Assembly: GCA_964019055.1 (NCBI GenBank)
Contig: OZ025224.1
Span: 873,501-937,500 of the forward strand
DNA length: 64,000 nt
From: Anthopleura xanthogrammica
Taxonomy: Eukaryota > Cnidaria > Anthozoa > Actiniaria > Actiniidae
Reading direction: 5' to 3'
Made by a program: the position numbers and the translations under genes. This document shows, piece by piece, positions 21,394 through 33,034 of the stretch. Under the pieces are notes generated by a model that was not told the origin of the DNA, searched no databases, and saw only the letters and a program-made list of their open reading frames with translations. Position 1 is the first letter of the stretch, and every line of letters begins with the position of its first letter.

Positions 21394-21936
21394 TTGAATT
21401 ACTGAAGTACGCAGCTACCGCAAGGTGATTTTTTTCATCCGTCGTTACGATAATTTTATGGCACAGAACGTTTTCATAGTCATAAAGAAATTAGTTTATC
21501 ATCTCTTCATACGTTGATTGTAATCAATTAAAAGAACTGACTTTTAAACGGTGTTATTCACTTCATAAGCAGTCACGATACTGTAGGACTACATCACGGG
21601 CGTAGAGTGTTTTCCATATTACAGTAAATGTATGTAAATGTGGCCGTCAGGGCCCTGTGGCGCGCCCTCCTCGCCCGTGATATAGTGTTTCAAGTAATTA
21701 GTAATTTTAACGTTAAATTATTCAGTGTCTGTGGTGTAATTGTCAGATCTGGTGTACCATGTACCAAATAGTACGTTCGTAGATTAATTATTATCAACTT
21801 CTTTAGCGATTTTCTCTGCCTTAACGCTCCAGCAAAGAGATTATTTCTGAAGACATATTCCGTATTTTTACGTTTCAAAAACGACTTTTTCATGTGCGTG
21901 TTCTTTGGTAAGAACTAACAAGGCAGACTAGTTCAG
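21394..21936. repeat. ~550 bp direct repeat, copy 2
   Basis: This 543 bp segment matches 19972-20525 almost base for base, with scattered substitutions and a short deletion near 21700. The same cgcccgtgat inverted pair is present. A shortened form of the shared minus-strand frame lies at 21690-21893. Confidence 0.85.
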
Positions 21937-22127
21937 GTAAGAGGATACTCCTAGTTCAGATGGGGGATACTCGTAGTTCAGGCGAGAGCATACTCCTAGT
22001 TTAAATGGAAGGATACTCCTATTTTAGCTGAAGGGATACTTTTAGTTCATTTTAGGGGATACTCCTAGTTCTGGCAAAGGGACACTCCTAGTTCAGTCAA
22101 TGGATTCTCGTAGTTCAGGTAAGGGGA

Positions 22128-24841
22128 TATTCCATACATATCGCTTGGGCTACCTGTGATCTAGCCACATCCCTCTACTATGTTTGCGCAGACACAGGAA
22201 TCCTACTCTCATGTTCAAAACAATTTCCAAAAAAGTTCCACCAAAAAATAGACTTTAAGGCATTTTTAGACAGGTAAGTACTATCTTACCAAAAATATAC
22301 TATATATATATATTTTCTATACTACGTCATTGGAGTACGTGTGAGAAACGTTTCCCAATCCAACATGGTGAAATGTGATCACGTGAGAAGTAAGCTTCAT
22401 TTTTGTATGAATTTCAATATTTCCCAAAAAGGATTTTTAGCGGCCGATCTACGATAACTTTGACGGTCATCAACACCAGTTTCAAGGCCTATAAGCAAGG
22501 CCAGGTTACCGGCGGAGCAACGCGCTCAATAACAATTAAAATTACCAAATAATCAGGTCATAAAGATGTTTTTCTGTTACTCGCAACAAAAATAGTTAAT
22601 ATTTTACACTTTAAACATAATTGTTCAAGTAAATTTAACTCTAAACTAAGACATTTTTAAAATTTCGTATTATTTTTTATACAAACTGGCAGAGGCTACC
22701 AGTGTCTTGGGTGTTCTCGCCTAATAAAGTAGCGAGCGAGATAACGGACAGAAATGGTGTTACAGGATTAAGATTAAGATTTAAGTGCACACTGTGATGT
22801 CTGCTAACTGACTAAGGCTTCATTAAATATATACAAAATTGATCTGGTTCTGACACAAACAGTATTTAGAAAGCATCCTTATTTTACACGTTTTGCATAA
22901 AAGATATTTTAAATTTGTTTTCTTAAAATGGCCAGTGTTTAGTATTACTAGTTACAACAAATACTGTAAAAAAAACTTTAGTAGATGTCACAGTCATTAA
23001 CATATTGCAAGTATAAACCTTCTTATCTTAAAGACGCAGAGAGATTCAAAATTAATTAACTGCAGTTAAATCCCAGGAGCACATTTCAAAACGGGCCACA
23101 CCTTTTCGGGTAGATTTTTACACGTCGACATCTTCGTCAACACCAGAGAAATTTTGACAGATTCACTAACGCGTTTGACACTTGCTTGAAGAGGAAAACT
23201 GGGCCAACACTTGTTGGTTCCCTAACGATAACAATATCAGAATTCTGACCGTGAAATAAAACATATAAATTGCTTAATCTCGTAAGGTGGTAAATTGTTA
23301 TACGCCTATGATTATCTTTAATTACTTAACGGTTCTTAAAAAAGTTGAATTTTCGTAATAAAATTCGGTTTCGAGTGAACTCATGCTAGCATTCATGTCT
23401 TTTCTACTTCTGTTTTTTACTGAGTTTTAGAAGGTAATAAAGAATTCAGCAAAACTGTTATTAACTCCTAAAAATCTCCAGATCATCGTAGCGTAATTTG
23501 AAAAAAGTGGTAAAAAAATTACGGTTCGAAGTGAGCCATTTTATTGTACTATATTCGTGTAGTTTCTGTTTGGGATTCTAAAACTTGTTTCTGGAAACTC
23601 ACCCTTTTATGTCAAAAAATCTCTCTCACTTTGATTAAGTGTTTAATTGACCTCTAGAAATATCAACAATAAAAAAATGTAGTTCTCTTGACACTTTCTA
23701 TTATTGGTACAACGTTTTAAAAGTGCTATTTTCTAAGCTATTTGACGGCGTAAAAAGTTGTTTTTAGACGTGTAAAAGATATGTAAACAAAATAGTATAT
23801 TCCCCGCTCTAAGCTCTAAACAACAAGCAACGAAATCTTACATCACTGGTTTGAAAATCAAAACAATTGTATAACGTGAAGTAAGGTGATTGTTGGCATT
23901 AGTTCAGTTCGTTCTACCTTTTGACCTGCTCACGTTAATCTATCGACACTGTCTACACCGGTAAGTACACGATCTTTGATCCTTAAACTTCTTTTTTTTT
24001 TCTTCCGACGACTTCATAGTTTCTAATGGGATTGTATTGTACTTCTTTTTTCATTTCTCTTTCTTTTCATTGATTTTTTCTTAATTTAGAAAATAACACA
24101 CTCGAAATTGTTCTCGACAGAAATTGTAGACTGCTTCTTCGGTCCGAAAAAGTCAGTTACGTAAATTCGAAATATTCTGTAGAATCTTAAATTACTTAAA
24201 TTACTACAAAGTTACTACTTTGAAATATGGTAAATTCCGACCTTTCCTTTTTCGAGATTTTACTTCCCCGATAAAAATTGATAAAATTATTTTTTTTTTG
24301 CCGTATTTCAAATTGTCCACTCTACAAAGACTTCCCCAACGTATTTTCAATTAAGTTTCTAGGCAAATTTTGCCGTAATTTTCTCATTAAGGCTGAACTC
24401 CTTCTCAGTATTTAGTTGAAATAGCTGATATAATGCTTCACGAAATAAAACGTTTTACACAGTTTCGTATACTCTCGTAACATCGTCCCAGCACTCCGTT
24501 TAGTATAGGTTATTTCTATTGACTCCACTATTTTTTTCGTCAGAGAGCTTTTTTCGCGATATTGAAAGATGGAACCAAGTTAGTTTTTAGGTAGAATTTT
24601 CACTGATATATTTTTTTTAGAGAGTTAGTAGGATTTTGTCTTTTTATAGTCATGAATTAAACATGAGGTGTAGATCAAGTAGATTATTATCATTCATTAC
24701 CCGCGAGTGACCCAAGCCGTTATCAAAACATACTTTGTTCGCTTGCAGGTTGTTTTTTTTTAGGAGTAATTTTGTTCGCTAGAAACCTAATTTTTGAAGA
24801 TAGTGTAATAGCAAAATAAATCTTTTATTCCTTTCTTTTTC
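22128..24841. other. long AT-rich intergenic region, possible 5' UTR exon near 23960
   Basis: No coding exon is recognised. Near 22143-22160, cgcttgggctacctgtgatc matches the end of the foldback element at 56141-56412 and may be a lone terminus. Around 23900-23959, a segment ending ctgtctacaccg before gtaagtac looks like a non-coding first exon. It could splice to the acceptor at 25020 of the acidic protein gene. Confidence 0.4.
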
Positions 24842-24912
24842 TCCTTGTCCTTGTCCTTGTCCTTGTCCTTGTCCTTGTCCTTGTCCTTGTCCTTGTCCTT
24901 GTCCTTGTCCTT
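24842..24912 (+). repeat. (TCCTTG)n hexamer microsatellite
   Basis: Roughly twelve uninterrupted copies of the hexamer lie in the presumed first intron of the acidic protein gene, followed by ctctttt repeats. Confidence 0.9.
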
Positions 24913-25039
24913 TCTCGTTCTCCTTCTCTTTTCTCTTTTCTCTTTTCTCTTAATTTTTCTCGATCTTTCTTCTCAGTTCATCAATGCTATTCTAACTCCC
25001 ATCATTAAATTCTTCCACAGGTGCTCAACAGAAGACATC

Positions 25040-26138
25040 ATGAGAGTCTTAATCGTTCTCGTCGTTCTTTTTGCCATTGCTCATGGAGCACCAACATCAA
25101 ACATGGGTAAGAATTTTCATGCAGCTTTTTACATCTCTGTCGTTGTCTTGTCGACCAGTGCAAGGAACGCTTGGCAATGCGCTTTTTAGTTGCTTCAGAA
25201 TCAAGTAATTTCAATGTTAAAACTTTTCTTCTCAAAATCCTAAAGGAATTCCGCTTAAAATTTCTAGCATTCGTGGTCCTTCTTCTTCGAAATTTGTTCT
25301 TTACTGAATTTCGAAAGGAATTTTTAGTGATTTTTTTCTTCTTTCTCCTGACTATACAGAAAAGGACCCTTTGATGGCTGAGAGCAATGCCAACGCCACC
25401 GAAGCAGTCCCAGAATCATCTGAATTGGAACCTGAACCCAAGGACATGGCAGCTGATGCCCCCAAGTCAGAATCAATGCCCAAGGACGAGACCCCATTAG
25501 AGGATGCTTCACCTGAATTAAAGAAGGAGGACGCTTCCGCCGCCACTGAGTCCCAGAGTGATGATGGAAACTTCAGTGAAGAAGGTGATAATGATTTCGA
25601 TGAAGATGATGAGGATGATGAGGATGATGAGGATGATGAGGATGATGAAGATGATGAAGATGATGCTGAAGAGTCTGGCGACAGCGATGATGGTGAGGAG
25701 TCTGGCGACAGCGATGACAGCGAGGAGTCTGGCGAAAGCGATGACAGCGAGGAATCTGGTGACAGCGATGACAGCGAGGAGTCTGGCGACAGCGATGACA
25801 GCGAAGAGTCTGGCGACAGCGATGATGGTGAGGAGTCTGGCGACAGCGATGACAGCGAGGAGTCTGGCGAAAGCGATGACAGCGAGGAATCTGGTGACAG
25901 CGATGACAGCGAGGAGTCTGGCGACAGTGATGACAGCGAAGAGTCTGGTGACAGCGATGATGGTGAGGAGTCTGGCGAAAGCGATGACAGCGAGGAGTCT
26001 GGCGAAAGTGATGACAGCGAGGAGTCTGGTGATGAAGACGACAGCGAGGAGTCTGGTGATGAAGACGACAGCGAGGAGTCTGGTGATGAAGACGACAGCG
26101 AGGAGTCTGGTGATGAGGAGGACAGCGATGAAGAATAA
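25040..26138 (+). CDS. secreted Asp/Glu-rich repeat protein, candidate skeletal matrix protein
   Basis: Two coding exons (25040-25106, 25360-26138) encode 281 residues. Residues 1-16 (MRVLIVLVVLFAIAHG) form a clear signal peptide. Residues 24-100 are polar and acidic with one NxT site. Residues 102-125 are almost pure Asp/Glu. Residues 126-281 are 17 tandem copies of a nine-residue unit, EESG(D/E)SDD(S/G), ending EEDSDEE. Each unit has Ser followed by acidic residues, suiting CK2 or Fam20C-type kinases. Secreted acidic proteins of this composition are known from coral skeleton, where they are thought to bind calcium carbonate. Function is inferred from composition only. A 5' UTR exon near 23960 is possible because the coding exon follows an acceptor at 25020. 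A polyA signal lies at 26348. Confidence 0.85.
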
Positions 26139-26347
26139 GCGCCATATCAAGCTCAATGATTGACATCTCAACTCTTGAGATTTTATTTTCTCAGAGACTT
26201 TTTACACATGATGTGTCTGTACAATATGTACATTGTGTATACATGGTATTCTTAGGCGAAATCTCTAAAGAGATTGACGTATTCAACGTCTAAGACCGTT
26301 GGTTTAATAACGGTATATATAACTATATATGTCGTGCTATATGAATC

Positions 26348-26353
26348 AATAAA
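26348..26353 (+). terminator. polyadenylation signal of the acidic protein gene
   Basis: AATAAA lies about 210 bp after the stop, within AT-rich sequence. Confidence 0.6.
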
Positions 26354-27882
26354 ATAGAAATATTATTACAGAAATGGCCGATATAGTTAGGACAAGTTAC
26401 CCTTTTCATTGATATGTTCTTCATAGACTATAGAAAAGAAGAAAATACTTTCTTGTCCGTTCCTTGCACTAACTTCACCCCCTTTCCTTCGTACATGGAG
26501 CAACGCGATTTTCCTTGAACCAAACTCTAGTCACATCGGGAATTAAACTACTAGTTGGTCGAAGTCAGCAAACAATGAAAAACGTCATTCGCAAATTCCA
26601 AATTTTCGTGAGCTTCGAAACTAAAAATACAAAAAGAATTCAAATGTTTTATAGCATCCTAGTCCAACCAAAATATGAAAACATTTATTTACTCACAAAA
26701 TATGAAACATTCGTTATAACTAACAACTATAATAATAAACTATATTCAAATACTGAAGGAAAAAATTCCAAATGAAAACTGCACGAAAACGTATGGAAAA
26801 GTTTTCCTATGGATTTAAACGATGAAAATCATTAGTCTAAAGCTTGTCTTGAGAGGAAAGCTTTCTGGTTGATTTATGTTTTTTAAGGACTTAGTTTATT
26901 CTTGGTTTTGCTAGCGTATGCCACGTTTATATGAGTACCATCTTGCAACACGTAATCCATGGCTAACATATAAGGAACTAAAAAAAAAAAGTTCAACAAA
27001 AAAAAAATTGTTGCTACGATTGATGATCTTGAACAGATTTTGGAAGATTTTTTTCTTCCTTTCTTTCTTTAAAACCCTCAAATTAATTTTTAATATTTTT
27101 AAATTGCCGCGGTTTGATAATTTTTATTTGATAAATCAAAACACGAACGCCAGGGAGCAGCTTGTCTTTGTCTTATAACGTCGTCTTGCTTCACAGAGCG
27201 AGTCCAAAGATGTTACCGGATATGTCTGTGGTAGCTGCAGCACGCATGTGGTTTCAAAAACCAAAAACGCCACGCTTTGTGTTGAATTTTCAAGACCTTG
27301 ACCGTTTGTAGCCAGATTTTCTTACATAGAGCGGATTGTCATAACTTTTGGGGAAATTTCAGAACTTTTGACGAGATAACACCTGAAATTTTTAAAACGG
27401 CAAAACATCAAATTCTTTCGCATTTCTGAATCTTTTAATGTAAAAAGTTTCTTGCTTTTGAACTGAAAAGCTCTTCAGGTAAGGATGGAATTGCTGTAAA
27501 GAAAAGCAAATTTATAAGTGATATTTTCCCAAAAATTTGAAAAGTTTTACCATAATTCTTTCAGAGTTTTCATTAATCTGTAGAGACTTACAAAATCCTT
27601 TCAGTGGTTTAAAAACCTCTGATCATGAGCTATTTTGTTTGCACTCTTTTTGAGCGAGTTTAATTTCCACTGCGCACATGTGCTATCTTTTGGGAAAGAA
27701 ATTTCGACTTCAAAGTCTAAAGCTTTTTTTTTAAATTTTAATGTGTCAGTCGTTGTGGTTGAGGTCGATAAAAATTGGCGCCAAAGACCGGTTCAGCATG
27801 ACTGCAAAATCACACAGCCGTTAACCTTCAGGAAATAAGCCAATAAAGACAAAGAAAACAAAGTGGTGCTTGAAGCAAAGGT
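26354..27882. other. intergenic, no gene recognised
   Basis: This AT-rich spacer separates the acidic protein and astacin genes. Short open frames exist but none has exon borders or a recognisable domain. Confidence 0.5.
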
Positions 27883-27890
27883 TTATAAAT
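27883..27890 (+). promoter_or_regulatory. TATA box of the astacin gene
   Basis: TTATAAAT lies about 85 bp upstream of the ATG at 27971, which leaves room for a start site near 27912 and a short leader. Confidence 0.55.
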
Positions 27891-27970
27891 ATACTAGCAA
27901 GGCACTTACGCCGTTAGAACTTGTCCTCGAAACGTGGTATACAGCTCTGCCTCAAATTTACGTTTTGAGA

Positions 27971-30900
27971 ATGAAGTATTTCATAATTTTGCTCGTTTTA
28001 ATACAGGTTTTCAATGGTCTCTCGGTGCCTGTCAAAAAACGAAGCAATCTTCAGAAGTTATTGGAAATAATAACGTTAAGGAGTAATGGTAAGTTTTCTA
28101 CTATTGTGTTACGTGATTACATATCATTTAGAAACCTAGATTCACTAGTCAAGATTATCAAAACCAGTATATCTTTGAACAAGAATTCAATTTTTATCAA
28201 AACAATCATTACCAAGAAGTTATTGTTTAGATATTGAAAGAATAACTTTACTCACGAATTCAAAATATAATTGATAAAGCGCCATAATTTTAAAGTCCTA
28301 TTCAAAAACATTTTTTTTTAAAAAAGGAACTTATTGTCAATAATATTTAAAGAAAGAAAAAACAACTAGAATTCGGAATAACTTGAGGAATTTTTTGAAG
28401 TTGGGCAAATTTTTTTGAATAAGATATGTGCATGACTTACTGTGGGACGCATTTTCCCGCGCAAAACATTAGCGCAAAGCGCGCGCGCGTTCTTAACGAA
28501 AGGGCCTTAATTTTACTTATTATCTTTAAATTCTACATTCTATAATACCGTTATATAAAGACTCAAAAATAATACTTACTTCCATCTCCGTGCTTTTAGG
28601 AATTATATAAAATTTGAAGATGGATTATTTTAGGCGCGCTTTTTATCCTCACCACTGACCCATGAAAATCATATTTTTGTTTACTTTCATGTCGAGAAAA
28701 CATGAAATATGTCGTCAATAATCCTCTGTTTTGTCTCTATATTTTCTATAATCTATCTCGGGTTTTTTTTTACTCGGTTTGTAAGTAATATTAATTTTTC
28801 AAAGTGATCAATATCATTGATAATTTATTGATTATAATTTTAAGTTCAAATTCATCATCATTGTTCGCTTGACTGATTAATTTATTTGAATGAAACAATT
28901 TTAAACAAAGCAACTGACAAAGCTTTGTATTTCAATCAAAGCGTTCGCGAATCTGAATATTTGAATATCTATTGTTCTTCTTAGATAATCCCGAGGAAAT
29001 GGCCTACATGCCGGAGGAGAATAGTAAGTAAAACTGTTCATGAACCCACGAGGCAGATGACTCTATAATTACTCACATTCGCTTCTTAATAACTCCTTTA
29101 TATCTTATTTCCGTTTCTTCTATGAGCCAGTTCAAAGTTTAAGAATCGTTTTCAGTGCGCATGCGATTTTATCCCGAATTTCTCACCTTCTTTTGTTTAA
29201 CAAAAGAAGGTTTTAAAAAAAAAGGTGAGAAATTCGGGATAAAATCGCATGCGCACTGAAAACGATTCTTAAACTTTGAACTGGCTTATAATTATAACCT
29301 TGTCTCTCAATTTCTTTCCAACTTCTTTTTATCTTCTACCTCTTTCGTTTTAGTTGTCAGCAGCAATGTATTCGAAGGAGACATCTATCTAGACCGTAGT
29401 ACTTCTGATACCCTTAACCAACTGCTCAGTCCTAGCAGAGAAGCCTTGGTGAATCCAGTAACCCACTGGCCTAACGCCCGCGTACCGTATGTGTTCGGCG
29501 CTGTTAGTAAGTATAAACTCAGACACCGAATGCATTATTTAATTCATATATATTCATTAGAGCAAAATTTGAGTTTGTAAAACTCACGGTGAACGAGCAT
29601 GTCGCACTCTCACTACCGTGACCGTGATGTGATCCGAGAAGAATTAAAACCCCGGGATACTAGGGTAAGACGACAAGGGGAACCAAGGGCTTCTCTCAAC
29701 TCTAGGGTCTTGGGTTCAATTCATGGACTCGTCAGGTCTCTCACTTGATTCAAGGCTAACATATTACTTCGATCTGTGAGTTAGCCATGCCCTGACTTAG
29801 ATCAGCCCAGAGGTTGGTTCAGGGTTCGATGTGTGAGTTAGCCATGCCCTGACTTAGATCAGCCCAGAGGTTGGTTCAGGGTTCGATGTGTGAGTTAGCC
29901 ATGCCCTGACTTAGATCAGCCCAGAGGTTGTTTCAGGGTTAGATGTGTGAGTTAGCCATGCCCTGACTTAGATCAGCCCAGAGGTTGTTTCAGGGTTAGA
30001 TGTGTGAGTTAGCCATGCCCTGACTTAGATCAGCCAAGAGGTTGGTTCAGGGTATCGGTGATAAAATTTTAAGGTTTTTTTAAAGGTTTGAGATCCACGC
30101 GGGAGCGGAAACTTTCAATTGTAAGAAAAACCTTTTTTCCCCAGGTACGCTGGTGAAGAATACCTTCCACGCTGCTGTCAAAGAGTACGAAAAACACACA
30201 TGCATCAAGATAGTACCCAGGACTTCTGAGAGGGATTATATCTACATCGTCAGCGAGGGAGGGTGAGTATGGGCTTGTCAAACCCAAGAGGGCCGCCAGA
30301 ATCACTCACCTCTTATTTACCTCTGGAGTTCGAGGGTGTTTTCAAGGTTTTCCAATTTTTCTCACTCTCCAAAACAGGATACGCTAAATTTCGGCACTGC
30401 CCTTTATTGCTATGATTGGTTGCTTTAATCCCTGGACCCATCATCGTTTGTGAGTAGAGTCGTTTCTTGATTCTCTCCTGTGCTTCGAGGGTTTTTCTCC
30501 AGCGGTACTCAAGTCAGTTTTCCTCGCTCGCTTCACAAATGAATACCAATTCCATTTCGATCTGTCGTCGAATGTTTTGGTCGTAAGACTGTGGTTCTGG
30601 AGACTGAACAGTCACTACCAGCCTCATGGTCAACGAAAAATCAGGGGCGGATCCAGGGGGGGGGGGGGGGGAATGGGTTGTGGGGATTGCAACCACTCCT
30701 ATGAAAATTTCGATTAGCTGGCTGACAATGAGAGAATGATGGCTAACTAGCGTTACTATCACTTTGATTACCATCATTCAACCCGAGCTGTTAAAAATTC
30801 CTGGATCCGCCCCTGAAAATAAATTGAATTTTTCATATTTTGACTTCAGGTGTTGGTCTTCCGTTGGTCGAAGCGGGTACAGACAGAAGCTGTCTATTGG

Positions 30901-32208
30901 TCGGAACTGTGAACGTAAAGGGATCGCGATGCATGAGTTGATGCATACGTTGGGGTTCTTTCACGAGCAGTCGAGACTGGACAGAGATAACTTTATTACT
31001 ATTCACTGGGAGAACATTGATCCGAGTAAGATATATGATCATATTATCAATATTACTATTAGTATTGTTAACATATTTATCATCATCCGTCATTATCATA
31101 ATTATCATCCTTCACCACAATTATCATCATCACCATCATCATAATTATCATCATCATACTCATGCTTCATCATCATGCTCATCATTAGAATTATCACCAT
31201 CATCATCATACTTGTGCATTATCATATCATCATCATCATCACCATCTTCATCATTATAAGCAGCAACAGCGACAATACTAGTAGCGTTCAATTGAATTCA
31301 CCTTCCTTTGATCTCTGCTTTCAACAGAAAGACGATTCAACTTTCAAAAATACGATCACGGGAAAGCAGATTCCTTGGGTTTCGGCTACGATTACAAGTC
31401 CATCATGCACTACCCAATGTTTTCTTTTACCTCAAATGGACGCGCAACGATCGTCCCTAAGGATCCCAAGGCTAAGATTGGACAGAGGGAAAGATTTAGT
31501 GATATTGATATTGCTCAACTTAACAAACTGTACAAGTGTCCTAAAAAATCTGCTACGACGCCTGCTCCAACTACAACTCCTGCTCCTACAACCAAACCGA
31601 GAAGTAATGGAATTGAATGTCAAATAATGTTAACAAGAACGAGTAAACGGACGGGCGAAGGGACGGACGAACGAGCGAGCGAACGGATGAACGGACGGAC
31701 CAATGAGCGAAGGGACGGACGAATGAGCGATATAGAACGAACGAACGAATGAACGTGTGAACGAACGAACAAACGGACAGACGAAAGGATGGACGGACGG
31801 TCAAACAGATAGATAGACAAAGGGATGACAAAAATAGAACAAAAAACAAAACACAACAAGCAAAAAAACAAGTAAATAAACAGACAAACAATCAAGGAAA
31901 CAAACAGAAATGCAATCAACCAAGACCAACATGTAAACCAACATACCAGAAAGAAAGAAAGAATACTAAATGTAATGACAGTGGCCTGAAAAAGGGAAAA
32001 CACGAGGGTCAAACTAACTGGTTCTATTCATTCATCTATTCAATACTTCACGTGAGTATCACGTGCTTAAAACATGTTCTGCTTGTAAATTTCAGAGCCA
32101 TGCGTCGATAAACTGTCGGCATGTCCCTACTACGCCTGGTTTGGCTACTGTAACTACTACTTTGAATTCATGACAACAAACTGCAGGAAATCCTGTGATC
32201 GCTGCTAA
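27971..32208 (+). CDS. astacin-family zinc metalloprotease with C-terminal ShK domain, 7 exons
   Basis: This is a secreted M12A endopeptidase. Exons: 27971-28088, 28985-29023, 29354-29506, 30145-30262, 30850-31025, 31328-31603, 32096-32208, giving 330 residues in frame. Residues 1-18 are a signal peptide. The propeptide has FEGD (59-62), the astacin aspartate-switch motif that caps the zinc. The catalytic domain follows, with HELMHTLGFFHE at 171-182 (zinc ligands H171, H175, H181; base E172) and the Met-turn SIMHYP at 226-231 with Tyr230. A Thr/Pro-rich linker (about 274-292) leads to a six-Cys ShK domain (C296 to C330) ending at the last Cys. Cnidarian astacins with ShK tails serve in development, digestion or secretions; no role can be picked here. 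Introns carry several mobile elements and low-complexity tracts. Confidence 0.93.
29125..29286. mobile_element. near-perfect foldback element in astacin intron 2
   Basis: Arms of about 66 bp from AGCCAGTTCAAAG to tctcacctt are mirrored almost without mismatch to CTTTGAACTGGCT, with a short loop (tgtttaacaaaag). The near identity of the arms suggests recent insertion. Confidence 0.85.
29668..30062 (+). mobile_element. SINE family 1 with tail amplified five times, astacin intron 3
   Basis: A B box (cttgggttcaattcatgg) and a shortened body lead into five tandem 57 bp units starting near 29781, 29838, 29895, 29952 and 30009. Each contains ttagccatgccctgacttag and atcagccca.gaggttg. The units differ by only a few bases. 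Confidence 0.85.
30405..30580 (+). mobile_element. SINE family 1 fragment in astacin intron 4
   Basis: The modules ttgattctctcctgtgcttc, gagggtttttctccagcgg and ttttcctcgctcgcttcaca, then ccaattccatttcgatctg, match the SINE body in order. The tRNA-like head is degraded. Confidence 0.6.
31030..31265. repeat. (ATC)n low-complexity tract in astacin intron 5
   Basis: Interrupted tcatca and ttatca repeats fill most of the intron between the exons ending at 31025 and starting at 31328. Confidence 0.8.
31640..31985. repeat. (GAAC/GGAC)n-like low-complexity tract in astacin intron 6
   Basis: Degenerate tetranucleotide repeats (gaacgaac, ggacggac, aaacaaac, gaaagaaag) fill the intron. Long frames here on the other strand are by-products of the repeat. 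Confidence 0.75.
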
Positions 32209-32415
32209 GACGGTAGGACTTGCAACTGCTATCTTAACATAGAACACAGGGGAATGCCCAGCTAAAGGGGTACACCCAAATGACCATAACAATTCATTCC
32301 TCTCCTCCCCTCCCCAAAAACACACTCTAGAGATAATTTTTTTTTATAGATTTTCAAACTAAAATTACCTATTGTAACTTGTTCCCTCATGCTATTTACT
32401 GTCCATCCTTTTCAG

Positions 32416-32560
32416 GTCATTCTCTTGTTGTAAGCTCGCCCTTACCAAGTATCATACTCTATTTCTGCAGTATACTTTGCTATAATAGTCATTCTCTTGT
32501 TGTAAGCTCGCCCTTACCAAGTATCATACACTATTTCTGCAGTGTACTTTGCTATAATCG
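32416..32560. repeat. 72 bp tandem duplication in the astacin 3' UTR
   Basis: The segment gtcattctcttgttgtaagc...tactttgctataat occurs at 32416 and again at 32488 with few differences. A polyA signal cluster (aaataaaataaac) follows at 32606. Confidence 0.85.
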
Positions 32561-32605
32561 TCATTATTATTTACATCAATCATTTTCATTGGGTAGGTTA
32601 ATTTA

Positions 32606-32611
32606 AATAAA
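32606..32611 (+). terminator. polyadenylation signal of the astacin gene
   Basis: AATAAA occurs here and again within 25 bp, about 400 bp after the stop codon. Confidence 0.55.
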
Positions 32612-32681
32612 ATAAACGAATAAATAAATTGTCGATTTCATATCTTATATATGTATCCGTGAAGCTTCAATCTTTCCTGCA

Positions 32682-32819
32682 TATAGACCCCTTGCACGTG
32701 ACGTCAAAGCAGCTCTATTTGGAGGACAAAACTTAAAGAATTTCAATCTCCTGAGAATTGTAACCTATTGTTTTGTCCTCCAAAGTGAGGTGCATTCAAA
32801 CGTGGTGCAAGGGGTCTAT
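32682..32819. mobile_element. foldback MITE, family A, copy 5
   Basis: It runs from tatagaccccttgcacgtga to ggtgcaaggggtcta with the family's inverse inner arms. It carries a perfect TGACGTCA at 32699-32706. Confidence 0.8.
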
Positions 32820-33034
32820 TGATGGTTTGCAGGCATTCTTAAGACAGTCAAACGACGAAGACATGGCGGCGATGTTGTTGGCGGCGATGACGTAACGTGC
32901 AAGCGAATAATGTACTAAGGCTGACGTATTTGCGACCGCGTTGGTCGTAAACAGCGGTTGTTCACTGGATTTTTATCCATTCTCCCAGCGACTCACTTAC
33001 CACTCAAGGACTGTTAATTTTCCTTAAAATAATT

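Larger units (their letters stand above)
19885..22127. repeat. satellite block built from 'ggatactcctagttcag' minisatellite
   Basis: Units of about 23-24 bp around ggatactcctagttcaggtg recur, with variants, at 19907-19971, 20526-21140, 21240-21370 and 21937-22127. They surround two copies of a ~550 bp non-minisatellite segment. No gene is visible across the block. Confidence 0.85.

Noticed and set aside
19885..22127. CRISPR-like regular repeats
   Set aside because: The units are contiguous diverged tandem monomers without unique spacers, and the genome is animal.
25518..26171. Three long overlapping frames opposite or out of frame with the acidic protein
   Set aside because: They come from the 27 bp coding repeat. 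Only the frame with signal peptide, splice sites and Asp/Glu codons makes sense.
31586..32012. Minus-strand Phe/Ser/Arg-rich frames of 100-130 codons
   Set aside because: They lie in the tetranucleotide low-complexity intron of the astacin gene.
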